64,000 nt of DNA from Synechococcus sp. RS9909 (GCF_014279595.1 NZ_CP047943.1:1982422-2046421), one strand, 5' to 3'. Shown: positions 28,093 to 38,382, counted from the first letter of the stretch. Notes: a model not told the origin generated them from the letters alone. Numbers and translations: made by a program.

Positions 28093-29048
28093 CAGCCTGA
28101 TTCCCCTGTGGAGAGAAGCGTCTCGGGCATCGAGGGCTCCCAAAACCGACGCCGCTGACTCACCAGAACCACCGACAGCAACACGAGGCAGACCCCCACC
28201 CACTGCAGGGCCGTCAACCGTTCCTGCAGCCAGATCCCACCCGACAGCAGAGCAAACACGGGTGTGAGAAAGCCCAGGGTGCTGAACCCGGTGAGATCGC
28301 GGCGGGTGGCGAACCAGAAGAACAATCCATAAGCCAAGGCGCTGCCCAGCAGGCTGGCGTAGGCCATCAACCCCCACTCGGGCCAGGTCCAATCCGGCCA
28401 GAGCGAACGGCCTGGCGCAAGGGCCTGCAGGAGCAGGAGTGGAACCCCGCCGATCAGCATGTGCCACCCGGTGACAGCAACGGGATGACTGTGGCGGCAG
28501 GCATAGCGGCTCAGCACGGTGCCGAACGCCATGGCCACGGCCGCCGCCAGCATCCAGCCCGCCCCACCGCCGAGCAGGCCGGCGAGCGGCACCGGCGCTC
28601 CAAACAACCACCAGTGCTGCAGGAGATCGGCCGGAACCCCCAGGCAGACGATGCCGGCCAGTCCCAGCAACAAACCAATCCAACCCACCGGATTGATTGC
28701 TTCAGCAAAGAGGGCCCGGGCCAAAAGAGCCACCATCAGAGGCTGGGAGTCAATCAGCACGGAACCAAGACCGGCACCGGTGAACGCCAAACCGCGGGCC
28801 AGGCAGAACTGGAACACCGTGGCGTCCACCAGGGTGAAGAGCAGAAACCACAACCAGTCGGCCGGATCCACCCGTGCGGAAGCACCGAGCAGGGGCAGAC
28901 TGAGGAGCACCGCGATCCCCGCCGGCAGCAGTCGCAGCGCAGCCACCAGCAGGGGACCGGCGGAAGCCACCAGGGGAGCCATCGCTGCCATCGCCGTGCC
29001 CCACAGGGCGAAGGGCAACAGCATCAACAGCCCGAGCCGCAGGGACAT
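28092..29048 (-). CDS. EamA/DMT-family transporter
   Basis: A 318-residue protein with ten hydrophobic segments and two EamA repeats (LLMLLPFALWGTAMAAMAPL; VAMAFGTVLSRYACRHSHPVAV). Substrate unknown; family members export amino acids or metabolites. The ATG at 29048 is chosen because the 44 bp above it then form the divergent gap with sppA. First gene of a three-gene run with GT4 and GT39. Confidence 0.9.
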   Translation of the reverse strand: MSLRLGLLMLLPFALWGTAMAAMAPLVASAGPLLVAALRLLPAGIAVLLSLPLLGASARVDPADWLWFLLFTLVDATVFQFCLARGLAFTGAGLGSVLIDSQPLMVALLARALFAEAINPVGWIGLLLGLAGIVCLGVPADLLQHWWLFGAPVPLAGLLGGGAGWMLAAAVAMAFGTVLSRYACRHSHPVAVTGWHMLIGGVPLLLLQALAPGRSLWPDWTWPEWGLMAYASLLGSALAYGLFFWFATRRDLTGFSTLGFLTPVFALLSGGIWLQERLTALQWVGVCLVLLSVVLVSQRRRFWEPSMPETLLSTGESG

Positions 29049-29092
29049 GGGGGCCTCCAACAGGCTCCTTTTTAAGATCCAGACCACTTTGG

Positions 29093-29911
29093 ATGATGCA
29101 GATGGCCTGGCCCTGGCGGCGCAGATCCCGACGACGCATGGCACGCATCGCCATCGAGGGAGCGATCGGAGCCTCCACACGCCGGCGGGTGCTGAAAGCC
29201 TTGCGTGAGGTGGAGAAGCGGGAATTCCCGGCCCTGCTTCTACGGATCGACAGCCCCGGTGGCACGGTGGGGGACAGCCAGGAGATCCATGCCGCCCTGC
29301 TCCGCTTGCGCGACAAGGGCTGTCGGGTTGTCGCCAGCTTCGGCAACATCTCAGCCTCCGGCGGGGTGTATGTCGGAGTGGCCTCCGAAATGATCGTGAG
29401 CAACCCGGGCACGATCACCGGATCGATCGGCGTGATCCTGCGCGGCAACAACCTCTCCAAATTGCTGGAACGGGTCGGCATCCGCTTCGAAACCGTGAAA
29501 AGCGGCGCCTACAAAGACATTCTTTCCCCCGACCGCGCCCTGAGTGCCGAAGAGCGAGACCTGCTGCAATCGCTGATTGACAGCAGTTATGAGCAATTCG
29601 TGCAGGCAGTGGCCCAAGGTCGGCAGCTGGAACCCGACGTGGTGCGGCAGTTCGCCGACGGCCGGGTCTTCAGCGGCGCCCAGGCCAAGGAGCTCGGCCT
29701 CGTGGACGCCCTTGGCGACGAAGAGACCGCCCGCCGCAAGGCGGCGGAACTGGCCGGACTCGAGGTCGACAGCCAGCCCGTGACTCTGGGCAAACCACGC
29801 AAACAGCTGATGGGGCTTCTGCCCGGCTCGGGGCTGCTGCAGCAGTTGGGTCAACTGCTGGAAAGCGAAGTGCTGCTGTCCCACCAACCCCTTTGGCTGT
29901 TCCGGCCATGA
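29093..29911 (+). CDS. sppA: Signal peptide peptidase SppA (short, 36 kDa-type form)
   Basis: A 272-residue S49 peptidase. The nucleophile Ser is in NISASGGVYVG and the general-base Lys in TVKSGAYKDILSP; LRIDSPGGTV precedes them. It degrades cleaved signal peptides. There is no strong signal anchor, only a basic N-terminus (WPWRRRSRRRM). The ATGs at 29093, 29096 and 29102 are all possible; MAWPWRR at 29102 is equally good. ATGA overlap with aroH. Confidence 0.92.
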   Translation: MMQMAWPWRRRSRRRMARIAIEGAIGASTRRRVLKALREVEKREFPALLLRIDSPGGTVGDSQEIHAALLRLRDKGCRVVASFGNISASGGVYVGVASEMIVSNPGTITGSIGVILRGNNLSKLLERVGIRFETVKSGAYKDILSPDRALSAEERDLLQSLIDSSYEQFVQAVAQGRQLEPDVVRQFADGRVFSGAQAKELGLVDALGDEETARRKAAELAGLEVDSQPVTLGKPRKQLMGLLPGSGLLQQLGQLLESEVLLSHQPLWLFRP

Positions 29912-30288
29912 CCGCCTCGCCCAAGCTCTGCGGCCTCCGGGGAGCCACCACCTGCTCCGCCAACACATGCGACGCGATTGCCGCAAGCGTCGGCGATCTG
30001 GTCGGCACCCTGGTGCAACGCAATCGGCTGAGCGCCGAACGCATCGTGTCGGTGACGTTTTCCGTGACCGCAGACCTGGATGCCTGTTTCCCCGCCGCCA
30101 TCGCCCGGCGCCAGCCGGGCTGGGACAACGTGGCCCTGCTGGATTGCCAGCAGATGGCGGTGCAGGGCGACCTGCCGCGCTGCATCCGTCTGCTGGCCCA
30201 CGTGTGGTTACCCGCCGATCAACCACCCCATCACGTCTACCTTGGCGAAGCGGCCCAACTGCGTCCGGACAGATCCGGTCACAACTGA
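29908..30288 (+). CDS. aroH: Chorismate mutase, AroH type
   Basis: Converts chorismate to prephenate for Phe/Tyr synthesis. The 126-residue protein has the AroH-class N-terminus CGLRGATTC with the active-site Arg, and VSVTFSVTADLDACFPA and PRCIRLLAHV in the trimer core. It is a monofunctional small form. The ATG at 29908 overlaps the sppA stop. Confidence 0.93.
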   Translation: MTASPKLCGLRGATTCSANTCDAIAASVGDLVGTLVQRNRLSAERIVSVTFSVTADLDACFPAAIARRQPGWDNVALLDCQQMAVQGDLPRCIRLLAHVWLPADQPPHHVYLGEAAQLRPDRSGHN

Positions 30289-30386
30289 CAGCTCCAGGGC
30301 CGGCCCAGGCCGCGTCGCTGCCAGAGGCTGGCTCAGGACAATCAACCACAGACTTCCGCCGATGGCTCTCGCCATCCGCTCTGCCC

Positions 30387-30992
30387 ATGCTGACTCCCAC
30401 ACTGTCCACACTGCGCCGAACCTGTCGTGGAGCCGGCCTGGCCGGAGCCCTCGGCCTGACGACGGGCCTGCTGGCAGCAACAACGCTGGTCGACGTCGCC
30501 GCGCCAGAAGCCACCCGGGCCCAGGGCACTCCCTCCCTGCTGGAATTCCGCTGGGAGAACAGTAAGGATTACCGGAAGCTTTACTACTACCAGAGTTCAA
30601 CCGCCCAGCTGGATCGGGCCGAGTACTTTTTCATCCTTCGCCCGAAGGATCGCAAAAGCGCCATCCTCAAACTGAGCATCACGGTGCCGGACTACTTCAA
30701 CGCCAAGATCACCCCGGATGATCTCACCCTCTGCAGGATGGACTCTGGCGGCATGCTGGCACGCACCCGTTGCAAGGAAAAGCTGCCTGCCGTGTTTGAG
30801 GTGAATGAGAAGCAGACGGCGATTGAGGTTTTTCCGGACACCCCCATTCCCACCGGCGGCACCTACGGCGTGGTGATGAACATCTTCAACCCCAACCGCA
30901 GCGGCATGTTCCAGTTCAATGCCCTGGCCCAGGCCCCGGGCGATGTGCCCGTGGCCGGCTACCTGGGCAGCTGGCTCATCGACATCGAATGA
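30387..30992 (+). CDS. DUF2808 secreted protein
   Basis: A 201-residue cyanobacterial DUF2808 protein. It has an N-terminal signal peptide with a hydrophobic core (AGALGLTTGLLAATTLV), then a beta-rich domain (YYFILRPKDR-like stretch EYFFILRPKDRKSAIL, SITVPDYFNAKITPDDLTLC, IPTGGTYGVVMNIFNPN). Predicted to be periplasmic. Function unknown. The ATG at 30387 gives the signal peptide; the upstream frame overlaps aroH antisense-like sequence. Confidence 0.85.
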   Translation: MLTPTLSTLRRTCRGAGLAGALGLTTGLLAATTLVDVAAPEATRAQGTPSLLEFRWENSKDYRKLYYYQSSTAQLDRAEYFFILRPKDRKSAILKLSITVPDYFNAKITPDDLTLCRMDSGGMLARTRCKEKLPAVFEVNEKQTAIEVFPDTPIPTGGTYGVVMNIFNPNRSGMFQFNALAQAPGDVPVAGYLGSWLIDIE

Positions 30993-31052
30993 GGACGCAG
31001 ACCGGCTGATACATTGGCGGATCGATGAGAGGCCGGTCGCCGGACGTTTTCC

Positions 31053-31190
31053 ATGACCAAACGAACACTCGGCGGTACCAGCCGCAAGCGCAAGCGCGTC
31101 TCCGGTTTCCGTGTCCGCATGCGGACCCATACGGGCCGTCGGGTGATCCGCAGCCGCCGCAAACGCGGTCGGGCGCGCCTGGCCGTCTGA
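31053..31190 (+). CDS. rpmH: Ribosomal protein bL34
   Basis: A 45-residue, very basic protein beginning [20 protein letters not shown] and ending ARLAV, with the conserved [13 protein letters not shown]. Short of the usual size cut-off for ORF finders. It heads the rpmH-rnpA-PH-yidC run, with 16 bp to rnpA. Confidence 0.97.
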   Translation: MTKRTLGGTSRKRKRVSGFRVRMRTHTGRRVIRSRRKRGRARLAV

Positions 31191-31206
31191 GAGGAACGGT
31201 TCGGCG

Positions 31207-31605
31207 ATGGCCTTACCGCCACCGATGCGACTGAGGGGGCATCGCTGCTTTGACCTCCTGCACCGGCGCGGCAAACGCCACGACAGTGACCATCTCGTGC
31301 TTCGGGTCGTTCAGGCCGACCCCCGGCGCCTGAGCCCCCCCCTTCAACGCTGGGAAAGCCTGGATCCGGCGGCGCGCCGTTGTCGGTGCGGTGTTGTGAT
31401 CAGCAGCAAAGTGAGCAAGCGTTCGGTGAAGCGCAACAGGCTTCGCCGTGCTTTGCATCAGCATTTGCGCTCCCGTCTGGCATGCGATCCAGGACTGGCC
31501 GACCGCTGGTTGCTGCTCAGCTTGCGACCCAGTGCTGCCGACGCCGGACCCGGATTGCTGGAAGAATGCGACAGATTGCTGAAGAAGGCCGGCCTGCTGC
31601 CATGA
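31207..31605 (+). CDS. rnpA: Ribonuclease P protein component
   Basis: Protein cofactor of RNase P, which matures tRNA 5' ends. The 132-residue basic protein has the RNR signature block VSKRSVKRNRLRRALHQHLR. Preceded by GAGGAACGG. Its stop overlaps the next start as ATGA, the usual rpmH-rnpA arrangement. Confidence 0.95.
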   Translation: MALPPPMRLRGHRCFDLLHRRGKRHDSDHLVLRVVQADPRRLSPPLQRWESLDPAARRCRCGVVISSKVSKRSVKRNRLRRALHQHLRSRLACDPGLADRWLLLSLRPSAADAGPGLLEECDRLLKKAGLLP

Positions 31606-32012
31606 CCACCACAACCGTTGAAGAGACCTTTTACGAGGGCGGCCCAGCCCGCGGAGACCTGATTCTCAATCTGCTCTTCGGTCTCACCCTGATCGGCTTG
31701 CCCTTCGCCGTCGGTGCCGTGATGCGGGCGCTCTGGCTGCGGTTCCGCATCACCAGCCGACGGATTTCCGTGAGTGGTGGCTGGATGGGACGGGATCGCA
31801 GCCAGGTGGTCTACAACCAGATTCGAGAGGTGCGCTGTGTGCCCCGCGGTTTTGGCGCCTGGGGCGACATGGTTCTGGTGCTCACCGACGGATCCCGCCT
31901 CGAGATGCGCTCCGTGCCCCGCTTCCGAGAAACGGAGGCTTACATCCTCGCCAGGATCGAAGCCCGTGCAGGCGGTGAGACAACAGCCGAAGCCAAGGGC
32001 TTTGCAGCCTGA
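31602..32012 (+). CDS. Membrane-anchored bacterial PH-domain protein
   Basis: A 136-residue protein with one long hydrophobic stretch (LILNLLFGLTLIGLPFAVGAV, residues about 20-42) followed by a PH-like (YdbS/DUF304) domain: RFRITSRRISVSGGW, VVYNQIREVRCVPRGF, MVLVLTDGSRLEMRSVP. The gene lies between rnpA and yidC, where picocyanobacteria commonly have it. Exact function unknown. Confidence 0.85.
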   Translation: MTTTTVEETFYEGGPARGDLILNLLFGLTLIGLPFAVGAVMRALWLRFRITSRRISVSGGWMGRDRSQVVYNQIREVRCVPRGFGAWGDMVLVLTDGSRLEMRSVPRFRETEAYILARIEARAGGETTAEAKGFAA

Positions 32013-32078
32013 GCACCACAACCGCTGCCGCTGTTGCACACTGGCAGCACCCTTCCCACCACCATCAGGACTTCTGCC

Positions 32079-33224
32079 GTGATCGGGTACATCTCCGACA
32101 ACCTGCTGATCCCGATCCTGGATTTCTTCTATGGATTGGTTCCCAGCTACGGCCTGGCGATCGTGGCGCTCACGGTGGTGATCCGCCTCGCCCTCTTCCC
32201 CCTCAGTGCCGGCTCGATCCGCAGTGCCCGCCGGATGCGCATCGCCCAACCGGTGATGCAGAAGCGGCAGGCGGAGATCAAATCACGCTTCGCCAACAAC
32301 CCTCAGAAGCAGCAGGAGGAACTCGGGAAGCTGATGAAGGAGTTCGGCAGCCCCCTGGCGGGGTGCCTGCCCCTGCTGGTGCAGATGCCGATCCTTTTTG
32401 CCCTCTTCGCCACGCTGCGGGGTTCACCCTTCGCCGACGTTCCTTACACCCTGAATCTGAAAGTGCTACCGGCCGAGCAGATTGCCGCCGTCGACCCGAA
32501 ACCTTTCAACAGTGCCAGCCATTCGATCTTCATCACCGAAACCAATCATGTGCCGGTGATTGCCAGCCTCCCCGGCGGCACCAAACTCGGCCAGGGCGAC
32601 AGCGCCAAAATCCAGCTCAAAACCAAAGACGGTGAGAGCTTCGCCACCGTTCTTGAAGGCGTGGAGGATGGCCCATCCTTCCTTCCCGACTGGACGGTGA
32701 CCAAAGGGGAGGGTGTGGTATCCGTTGCTGACGACGGCACCATTCAGGCCTTGTCTCCCGGCGATGCGACCGTGGAAGGCAAGATTCCAGGCCTTGCCGC
32801 CCGCAGTGGCTTCCTGTTCATCAAAGCCCTGGGTCAGGTTGGCTTCTACACCGACGGAGCGATCAACTGGGACATCGCCATCCTCGTCGGGGCCTTTGGC
32901 CTGAGCCTGTTCGCCTCTCAGCTGCTCTCCGGCATGGGCATGCCCGCCAATCCCCAGCAGGCAACCGCCAACAAGATCACTCCCGTGATGATCACCGGCA
33001 TGTTCCTGTTCTTCCCGCTGCCGGCCGGCGTTCTCCTCTACATGGTGATCGCCAACATCTTCCAGGCGCTTCAGACCTTCCTCCTGACCAGAGAAGCCCT
33101 GCCTGAGAACCTCCAGGCGATTCTCGATGATCAATTGCGTCAACAAACCGTGACTGCGACGGCCAGTTCCGGCGGTGGCGGCAATCCGGCCGGGCGTTTG
33201 CCCTTCGAACCGCGAAGCAAATGA
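32079..33224 (+). CDS. yidC: Membrane protein insertase YidC with an Ig-like lumenal insertion
   Basis: The 381-residue Oxa1/YidC/Alb3 insertase has the conserved hydrophobic core: [59 protein letters not shown] and a final pair. The GTG at 32079 gives [10 protein letters not shown]; the TTG at 32034 is less likely. Between the second and third core helices there are about 140 extra residues (115-255). Residues about 165-240 look like a bacterial Ig-like domain ([33 protein letters not shown]). Confidence 0.95.
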   Translation: MIGYISDNLLIPILDFFYGLVPSYGLAIVALTVVIRLALFPLSAGSIRSARRMRIAQPVMQKRQAEIKSRFANNPQKQQEELGKLMKEFGSPLAGCLPLLVQMPILFALFATLRGSPFADVPYTLNLKVLPAEQIAAVDPKPFNSASHSIFITETNHVPVIASLPGGTKLGQGDSAKIQLKTKDGESFATVLEGVEDGPSFLPDWTVTKGEGVVSVADDGTIQALSPGDATVEGKIPGLAARSGFLFIKALGQVGFYTDGAINWDIAILVGAFGLSLFASQLLSGMGMPANPQQATANKITPVMITGMFLFFPLPAGVLLYMVIANIFQALQTFLLTREALPENLQAILDDQLRQQTVTATASSGGGGNPAGRLPFEPRSK

Positions 33225-33766
33225 TTCCTGGGCTCGAGCCCGTTTCCCTCCGTGATCTCCAGGCTCTTGGGGCCAGCAAACGCTGGCCGATCGAGGGCAG
33301 TCTCGACGACCTTCCCAGCCTGACGCCAGTGCGGGGTGAACTGCAGGCGGAACATCTCGGCAATCTCCTGGCACTGCAAGGTCGATTCGAGACGATCGTC
33401 ACCCTCTGCTGCGATCGCTGCCTCGGTCAGTACAACCATCGCCTCCAAGCGGATGTGGAAGAACTCATCTGGCTCGGCGATGCGGAGAACGAGACGGCCA
33501 TGGCCGAAGCGGGCCTGGGTGTCGATGGAGCCCAGGGCCTGGTCGAGTGCCTCGACCCCCGCGGCAGTTTCGATCCGGAACGCTGGGTGTTCGAACAACT
33601 GAATCTGCAGCTGCCGGTGGTCAACCGCTGCGGTCTGGATTGCCCCGGCATGCCGCTCGAGCGGCCACGGTCCCCAGCGGCTGAACACCAGAACGACAGC
33701 CTCAAGGCTGAACCCAGCGATCCCCGTTGGGCCGCCCTGCGCAAGCTCCGAGGGGAGGGTTGCTGA
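33221..33766 (+). CDS. DUF177 (YceD) family protein
   Basis: A 181-residue DUF177 protein with the conserved cysteine blocks CCDRCLGQY and NRCGLDCPG near residues 63-70 and 137-143. In E. coli YceD is linked to 23S rRNA; in bacteria the gene is usually beside rpmF. Here it lies between yidC (ATGA overlap) and the Ycf46 gene (TGATG overlap). Confidence 0.88.
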   Translation: MIPGLEPVSLRDLQALGASKRWPIEGSLDDLPSLTPVRGELQAEHLGNLLALQGRFETIVTLCCDRCLGQYNHRLQADVEELIWLGDAENETAMAEAGLGVDGAQGLVECLDPRGSFDPERWVFEQLNLQLPVVNRCGLDCPGMPLERPRSPAAEHQNDSLKAEPSDPRWAALRKLRGEGC

Positions 33767-35280
33767 TGCAGGCGGAGTGGAGCGACCAGCTCGAGCTGTT
33801 GATCCGGGCCGCAACCCCCCTGATCTGGATCCGCAGCCAGGAGGAGGAACGGGTGGAAGCGCTGCTCGCGCAGGTCGTCAGTGAACGGCTTTCCGGACGC
33901 CAACTCGCCCGCTGGGACTTCATCACTGGCCTGCAGGGGCCGCTCAACGGCGCCGGAACAGGAGCGCGCCAGCCGATGGCGGTGCTCCAGTGGCTACAGG
34001 AGCTGGACGACAGTCGCCCCACCCTGCTGCTGCTCAAGGATTTTCACCGCTTCTGCGACGATCCGGGCATCGCCCGCATGATGCGCAACCTCACGGCACG
34101 CCTACGCGAATCGCCCCACACCCTGGTGCTGTGTCATGGCGCCTGGACACCGCCGCCGGAACTGGACGACTGCCTCACCCTTCTGGACCTGCCCCTGCCT
34201 CGTGAGCCTGAGCTGAAAGCTCTGCTCACGTCGATCGCCCGCGCCTGTGACCAGGAGCTGGACGACGAGGTGCTCGAAGAACTCACCCATGCCTGCAGCG
34301 GCCTGACAGAGGCACGCGTGCGTCATGTTGCGGCGCGAGCCCTGGCCCAGCGCGGCCAGCTCAGCCGCCTCGATCTGGAGGATGTGCTCGAGGAGAAACG
34401 GCGCTGTCTCGCTCGCAGCGAAGTGCTCGAGTTCTGCCAGACGGATGCCGATCCGGGCGACATCGGTGGCCTGGATGCGCTCAAACACTGGCTCGACCAA
34501 CGCCATCAGGCCTTCAGCGACGAAGCCCGCCGTTTCGGTCTGCCAATGCCCCGTGGCGTGCTCCTGGTGGGACCGCAGGGCACGGGCAAGTCCCTGACGG
34601 CCCGAGCCATTGCCCACAGCTGGTCGATGCCCTTGCTGCGCCTCGATGTGGGGCGCTTGTTCGCGGGTCTGGTGGGAGCCAGTGAAGCGCGCACCCGCGA
34701 CACGATCGAACGGGCCGAGGCCATGGCGCCCTGCGTGCTCTGGATCGACGAGGTCGACAAGGGCTTTGGGGGGGATGGCCGCAGCGATGGGGGCACCAGC
34801 CAGCGGGTTCTGGCCACCGTTCTCACCTGGATGGCTGAGAAACGGTCCGCCGTGTTCGTGGTCGCCACGGCCAATGCCGTGGAACGGCTGCCGCCCGAGC
34901 TGCTGCGCAAAGGCCGATTTGATGAGATTTTCCTGCTCGATCTCCCCTCAGCCCAGGAGCGGCGCAGCATCCTTGCGCTGCATGTGGCCCGGCGGCGTCC
35001 CAACCTGACGCTGCCGCTGGAGACCGTGGTGGATCGCACCGAGGGATATTCCGGCGCAGAACTCGAACAGGCGGTGATCGAAGCGATGCATCTGGCCTTC
35101 GCTGAGCGACGCGAACTGGAGGAAAGCGATCTGATCGTGGCCGCCAACCAGCTGGTGCCGCTCTCACGCACGGCCCGGGAGCAACTGGAGGCCCTGCAGC
35201 GCTGGGCGAGCAGCGGCCGCGCCCGGCCGGCGTCCACCCTCACGCCAGCCCGTCATGTTGCGGGCAATGAAGAAGCCTGA
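33766..35280 (+). CDS. ycf46: AAA+ ATPase, Ycf46-like
   Basis: A 504-residue protein. Residues 1-240 are the family-specific N-terminus; a AAA+ module follows with Walker A GPQGTGKS (269-276), Walker B CVLWIDEVDKGF, a sensor motif VVATANAVERLPPELL and the Arg-finger region RKGRFDEIF. Ycf46 is plastid/cyanobacteria-specific and linked to photosynthesis and inorganic-carbon regulation. The ATG at 33766 is inside the DUF177 stop (TGATG). Confidence 0.9.
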   Translation: MQAEWSDQLELLIRAATPLIWIRSQEEERVEALLAQVVSERLSGRQLARWDFITGLQGPLNGAGTGARQPMAVLQWLQELDDSRPTLLLLKDFHRFCDDPGIARMMRNLTARLRESPHTLVLCHGAWTPPPELDDCLTLLDLPLPREPELKALLTSIARACDQELDDEVLEELTHACSGLTEARVRHVAARALAQRGQLSRLDLEDVLEEKRRCLARSEVLEFCQTDADPGDIGGLDALKHWLDQRHQAFSDEARRFGLPMPRGVLLVGPQGTGKSLTARAIAHSWSMPLLRLDVGRLFAGLVGASEARTRDTIERAEAMAPCVLWIDEVDKGFGGDGRSDGGTSQRVLATVLTWMAEKRSAVFVVATANAVERLPPELLRKGRFDEIFLLDLPSAQERRSILALHVARRRPNLTLPLETVVDRTEGYSGAELEQAVIEAMHLAFAERRELEESDLIVAANQLVPLSRTAREQLEALQRWASSGRARPASTLTPARHVAGNEEA

Positions 35281-35361
35281 CGCGCCGTAACGAAGGTCAG
35301 GGCGAGGGCAGACAGCCCCTCCGACCCTCCGTAGGTTCGCTGCAATACCGACAGATCCGGC

Positions 35362-35523
35362 GTGAACCGATCCAGTGAACTCACCAGCCAACTCGCCGTG
35401 GCCTGCCTTGGCGCCGGCGTGATCACCACCGTGGCCGTAGCCCAGGGCCAGAACCCACTCACCGCTCTCGGCATCACCCTCTTCTCCGCCGTGGCGGCCG
35501 TCATGGTCGGTCAGGTGCTCTGA
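35362..35523 (+). CDS. Small conserved membrane protein (53 aa)
   Basis: A GTG start at 35362 opens a 53-residue frame beginning MNRSSELTSQLAVACLGAGV and ending VMVGQVL, with two hydrophobic segments (about residues 13-28 and 34-53) around GQNPLTALG. It fills the gap between ycf46 and serS. I recall similar short proteins at this place in marine Synechococcus. Function unknown. Confidence 0.7.
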   Translation: MNRSSELTSQLAVACLGAGVITTVAVAQGQNPLTALGITLFSAVAAVMVGQVL

Positions 35524-35564
35524 GGGCCGGCACCTAGGCTGCCCGCGCTGCCGTTCCGTTCATC

Positions 35565-36842
35565 GTGCTTGATCAGCGCCTCGTGCGTGAGAATCCCGAC
35601 CTGATCGCCCGGGAACTGGGGCGTCGGGGCCTGGAGGTGGACCTCACCGGTCTGCAACTGATGGCCCAGCAGCAGAGAAACCTCGAAGAACAACGCAGCA
35701 GCCTGCAGGCCGAAGGCAATCGCATCGGCAAGGAGGTCGGCGTTCAGATCAAGGCCGGGGCCGATCCCAAAGGTGAGGAGGTGGCAGCCCTTCGCCAGCA
35801 AGGCAATGCGATCAAGCACAAGGTCGCCGTCCTGGAAGACGAAGAGAAACAGCTCCAGGGGCGCCTGCGGGAGCAATTGCTGACCCTTCCCAATCTGCCG
35901 TCACCCGACTGTCCCGAGGGCAGCGATGAAACCGACAACCAGGAGGTACGCCGTTGGGGCACGCCGCGCCGTGGCGACGGATTGCAGGAGCACTGGGCGA
36001 TCGCCGATCAACTCGGCCTGTTCGACACGGAGCGGTCGGTGCGGATCGCTCAGAGCCGTTTCGTGACCCTGTTCGGCCAGGGGGCGCGACTGGAGCGGGC
36101 CCTGATCAATTTCATGCTCGACCTGCACACGAGCAAGGGATACCGCGAAGTGCTACCGCCGGTTCTCGTCAACAGTGCCAGCCTCACCGGATCGGGGCAA
36201 TTGCCCAAATTCGCGGAAGAAAGCTTCCGCTGCGCCGATGACGACCTCTGGCTCACACCCACAGCGGAGGTGCCCGTCACCTCGCTGCACCGCGACGAAA
36301 TCATTGCCGCTGACCAGCTGCCGCTGCGCTACGTGGCCTACAGCCCTTGTTTTCGACGGGAAGCGGGGAGCTACGGCCGAGACACCCGCGGCCTGATCCG
36401 TCTGCATCAGTTCAACAAGGTGGAGCTCTACTGGTTTGCCCATCCCGACCAATCGGAGGAGGCCCATGCCCAGATCACAGCCGATGCCGAATCCGTTCTG
36501 CAGGCCCTGGAGCTGCCCTATCGGGTGCTGGACCTCTGCACAGGAGACCTGGGCTTCTCCGCCCGACGCACCTATGACCTCGAGGTGTGGTTAGCCGGAG
36601 CGGGGGCCTACCGCGAGATTTCCAGTTGCAGTGTCTGTGGCGATTTTCAGGCGCGGCGCTCCTCCATCCGCACCAAGGAGGGCAAAACCACCCGGCTGCT
36701 GCACACCCTCAACGGCAGCGGTCTGGCGATCGGACGCACCATGGCGGCCCTGCTCGAAAACGGCCAGCAGGAGGATGGCAGCGTGCTGCTGCCCGAAGCG
36801 CTGAGGCCTTACTTCGGCAGCGACCGTCTGCAGCCAGAATGA
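35565..36842 (+). CDS. serS: Seryl-tRNA synthetase
   Basis: A 425-residue class II synthetase. The N-terminal coiled-coil arm (residues about 30-110) binds tRNA. Motif 2 ([20 protein letters not shown]) and motif 3 ([17 protein letters not shown]) are complete. Start GTG at 35565 gives the canonical [14 protein letters not shown]. 20 bp before rseP. Confidence 0.97.
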   Translation: MLDQRLVRENPDLIARELGRRGLEVDLTGLQLMAQQQRNLEEQRSSLQAEGNRIGKEVGVQIKAGADPKGEEVAALRQQGNAIKHKVAVLEDEEKQLQGRLREQLLTLPNLPSPDCPEGSDETDNQEVRRWGTPRRGDGLQEHWAIADQLGLFDTERSVRIAQSRFVTLFGQGARLERALINFMLDLHTSKGYREVLPPVLVNSASLTGSGQLPKFAEESFRCADDDLWLTPTAEVPVTSLHRDEIIAADQLPLRYVAYSPCFRREAGSYGRDTRGLIRLHQFNKVELYWFAHPDQSEEAHAQITADAESVLQALELPYRVLDLCTGDLGFSARRTYDLEVWLAGAGAYREISSCSVCGDFQARRSSIRTKEGKTTRLLHTLNGSGLAIGRTMAALLENGQQEDGSVLLPEALRPYFGSDRLQPE

Positions 36843-36861
36843 GCCGATTGCCCAAGGCGGT

Positions 36862-37962
36862 GTGAACGTTCTCTCAGCCCTGATCGCCCTGGCCCTTCTG
36901 GTGGTGATTCATGAAGCGGGCCACTTCCTCGCAGCGGTGGGGCAGGGCATCCGCGTCAATGGCTTCTCTGTCGGCTTTGGGCCGGCCCTGATCAAAACGG
37001 AGTGGCGAGGCGTCACCTATGCCCTGCGCCTGCTGCCGCTTGGTGGCTTCGTGTCGTTTCCCGATGACGACGACGACAGCCCAATCCCAACCGACGATCC
37101 CGATCTGCTGCGCAATCGGCCGATCCCGCAGCGCATCCTGGTGATCAGTGCCGGGGTTCTGGCCAATCTGATTCTGGCCTGGGTGCTGCTGGTCGGTCAG
37201 TCCACCCTGGTGGGTCTGCCCGCCGAAGCCGAACCGGGCGTGCTGGTGGTGGCCGTGCAACCCGGGGAAGCTGCAGCCCGTGCTGGTCTCCAGGCCGGTG
37301 ATCGGATTCTGCGGCTCGACGGTGAGCTCCTGGGCACAGGTCAGGACGCGGTGCGATCGCTGGTGGATCAGGTGCAGAGCGAACCAGGGCAGTCGCTGGC
37401 GTTGCTGACCCAGCGCCCAACAGGCACGGAGCAACCGAGCACGGAACAGATCCTGACGCTCACCCCTGAGGATCGGGATGGACTCGGACGTATCGGCGCC
37501 CAGCTCCAGATCAACCGCGGCAGCGCCCTGCGTCCCGCCCAGACCCCGCTGGAGGCGATCGGTTTCGGCACTGCCGAATTCGGCGGGCTGCTGCGCAACA
37601 CGGTGGAGGGCTACGGCGGGCTGATCACCCATTTCGGAGAAACCGCCCGGCAGGTGAGCGGACCGGTGAAAATCGTGGAGATGGGGGCCCAGCTCAGCAG
37701 CCAGGGCCAGGGTGGACTGGTGCTCTTCACCGCGCTGATTTCGGTCAACCTGGCCGTGCTCAACGCCCTGCCCCTACCGCTGCTCGACGGCGGCCAATTG
37801 GTTCTCATCCTGCTGGAAGCGGTGCGGGGCCGCCCCCTGCCGGAGCGTCTCCAGCTGGCTGTGATGCAGTCCGGGCTGCTGCTGCTGCTCGGTCTGAGCG
37901 TGGTATTGATCGTGCGCGACACCAGCCAATTGCCATTGGTGCAGCAGCTCACCGGCCACTGA
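36862..37962 (+). CDS. rseP: RIP zinc metalloprotease (RseP/M50)
   Basis: A 366-residue site-2 protease. HEAGH (His17, Glu18, His21) lies in the first helix; a PDZ domain (about residues 120-205: [22 protein letters not shown]) is in the middle; the third zinc ligand motif is [14 protein letters not shown]. It cleaves membrane proteins such as anti-sigma factors. Start GTG at 36862, 19 bp after serS. Confidence 0.95.
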   Translation: MNVLSALIALALLVVIHEAGHFLAAVGQGIRVNGFSVGFGPALIKTEWRGVTYALRLLPLGGFVSFPDDDDDSPIPTDDPDLLRNRPIPQRILVISAGVLANLILAWVLLVGQSTLVGLPAEAEPGVLVVAVQPGEAAARAGLQAGDRILRLDGELLGTGQDAVRSLVDQVQSEPGQSLALLTQRPTGTEQPSTEQILTLTPEDRDGLGRIGAQLQINRGSALRPAQTPLEAIGFGTAEFGGLLRNTVEGYGGLITHFGETARQVSGPVKIVEMGAQLSSQGQGGLVLFTALISVNLAVLNALPLPLLDGGQLVLILLEAVRGRPLPERLQLAVMQSGLLLLLGLSVVLIVRDTSQLPLVQQLTGH

Positions 37963-38023
37963 GGCCTCACAGCCCAGCCAACAGGTATGGTTGTGGATTA
38001 TCCGCAATGCTCTCCCCGCCCGC

Positions 38024-38326
38024 ATGGCCAAGAAGTCGATGATCGCCCGCGACGTGAAGCGGAAGAAAATGGTCGAGCGGTATGCGGCGAAGCGCACGGC
38101 GCTGATGGCCGCCTTCAACGCAGCGAACGATCCAATGGAGCGATTGGAGATCCACCGGAAGATCCAAGCCCTGCCCCGCAACAGTGCTCCCACCCGCATT
38201 CGCAATCGCTGCTGGGCCACGGGCAAACCCCGTGGTGTGTATCGCGACTTCGGCCTTTGCCGTAACCAACTGCGCGAACGCGCCCACAAAGGTGAGCTCC
38301 CCGGAGTGGTGAAGTCGAGCTGGTGA
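38024..38326 (+). CDS. rpsN: Ribosomal protein uS14
   Basis: A 100-residue S14 of the long, zinc-free type: no CxxC motifs, with the conserved [37 protein letters not shown] is the standard start. It is a single-gene unit ending at a clear terminator. Confidence 0.97.
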   Translation: MAKKSMIARDVKRKKMVERYAAKRTALMAAFNAANDPMERLEIHRKIQALPRNSAPTRIRNRCWATGKPRGVYRDFGLCRNQLRERAHKGELPGVVKSSW

Positions 38327-38356
38327 TCGTCCGATCGGCCCTGCTTTCGCACGGAG

Positions 38357-38382
38357 GAGGCAACGCTGTTGCCTCTTTTTTA
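38357..38382 (+). terminator. Intrinsic terminator after rpsN
   Basis: GAGGCAAC (38357-38364) pairs with GTTGCCTC (38368-38375) around a GCT loop, followed by a run of six T (38376-38381). A standard rho-independent terminator 30 bp after the rpsN stop. Confidence 0.85.
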
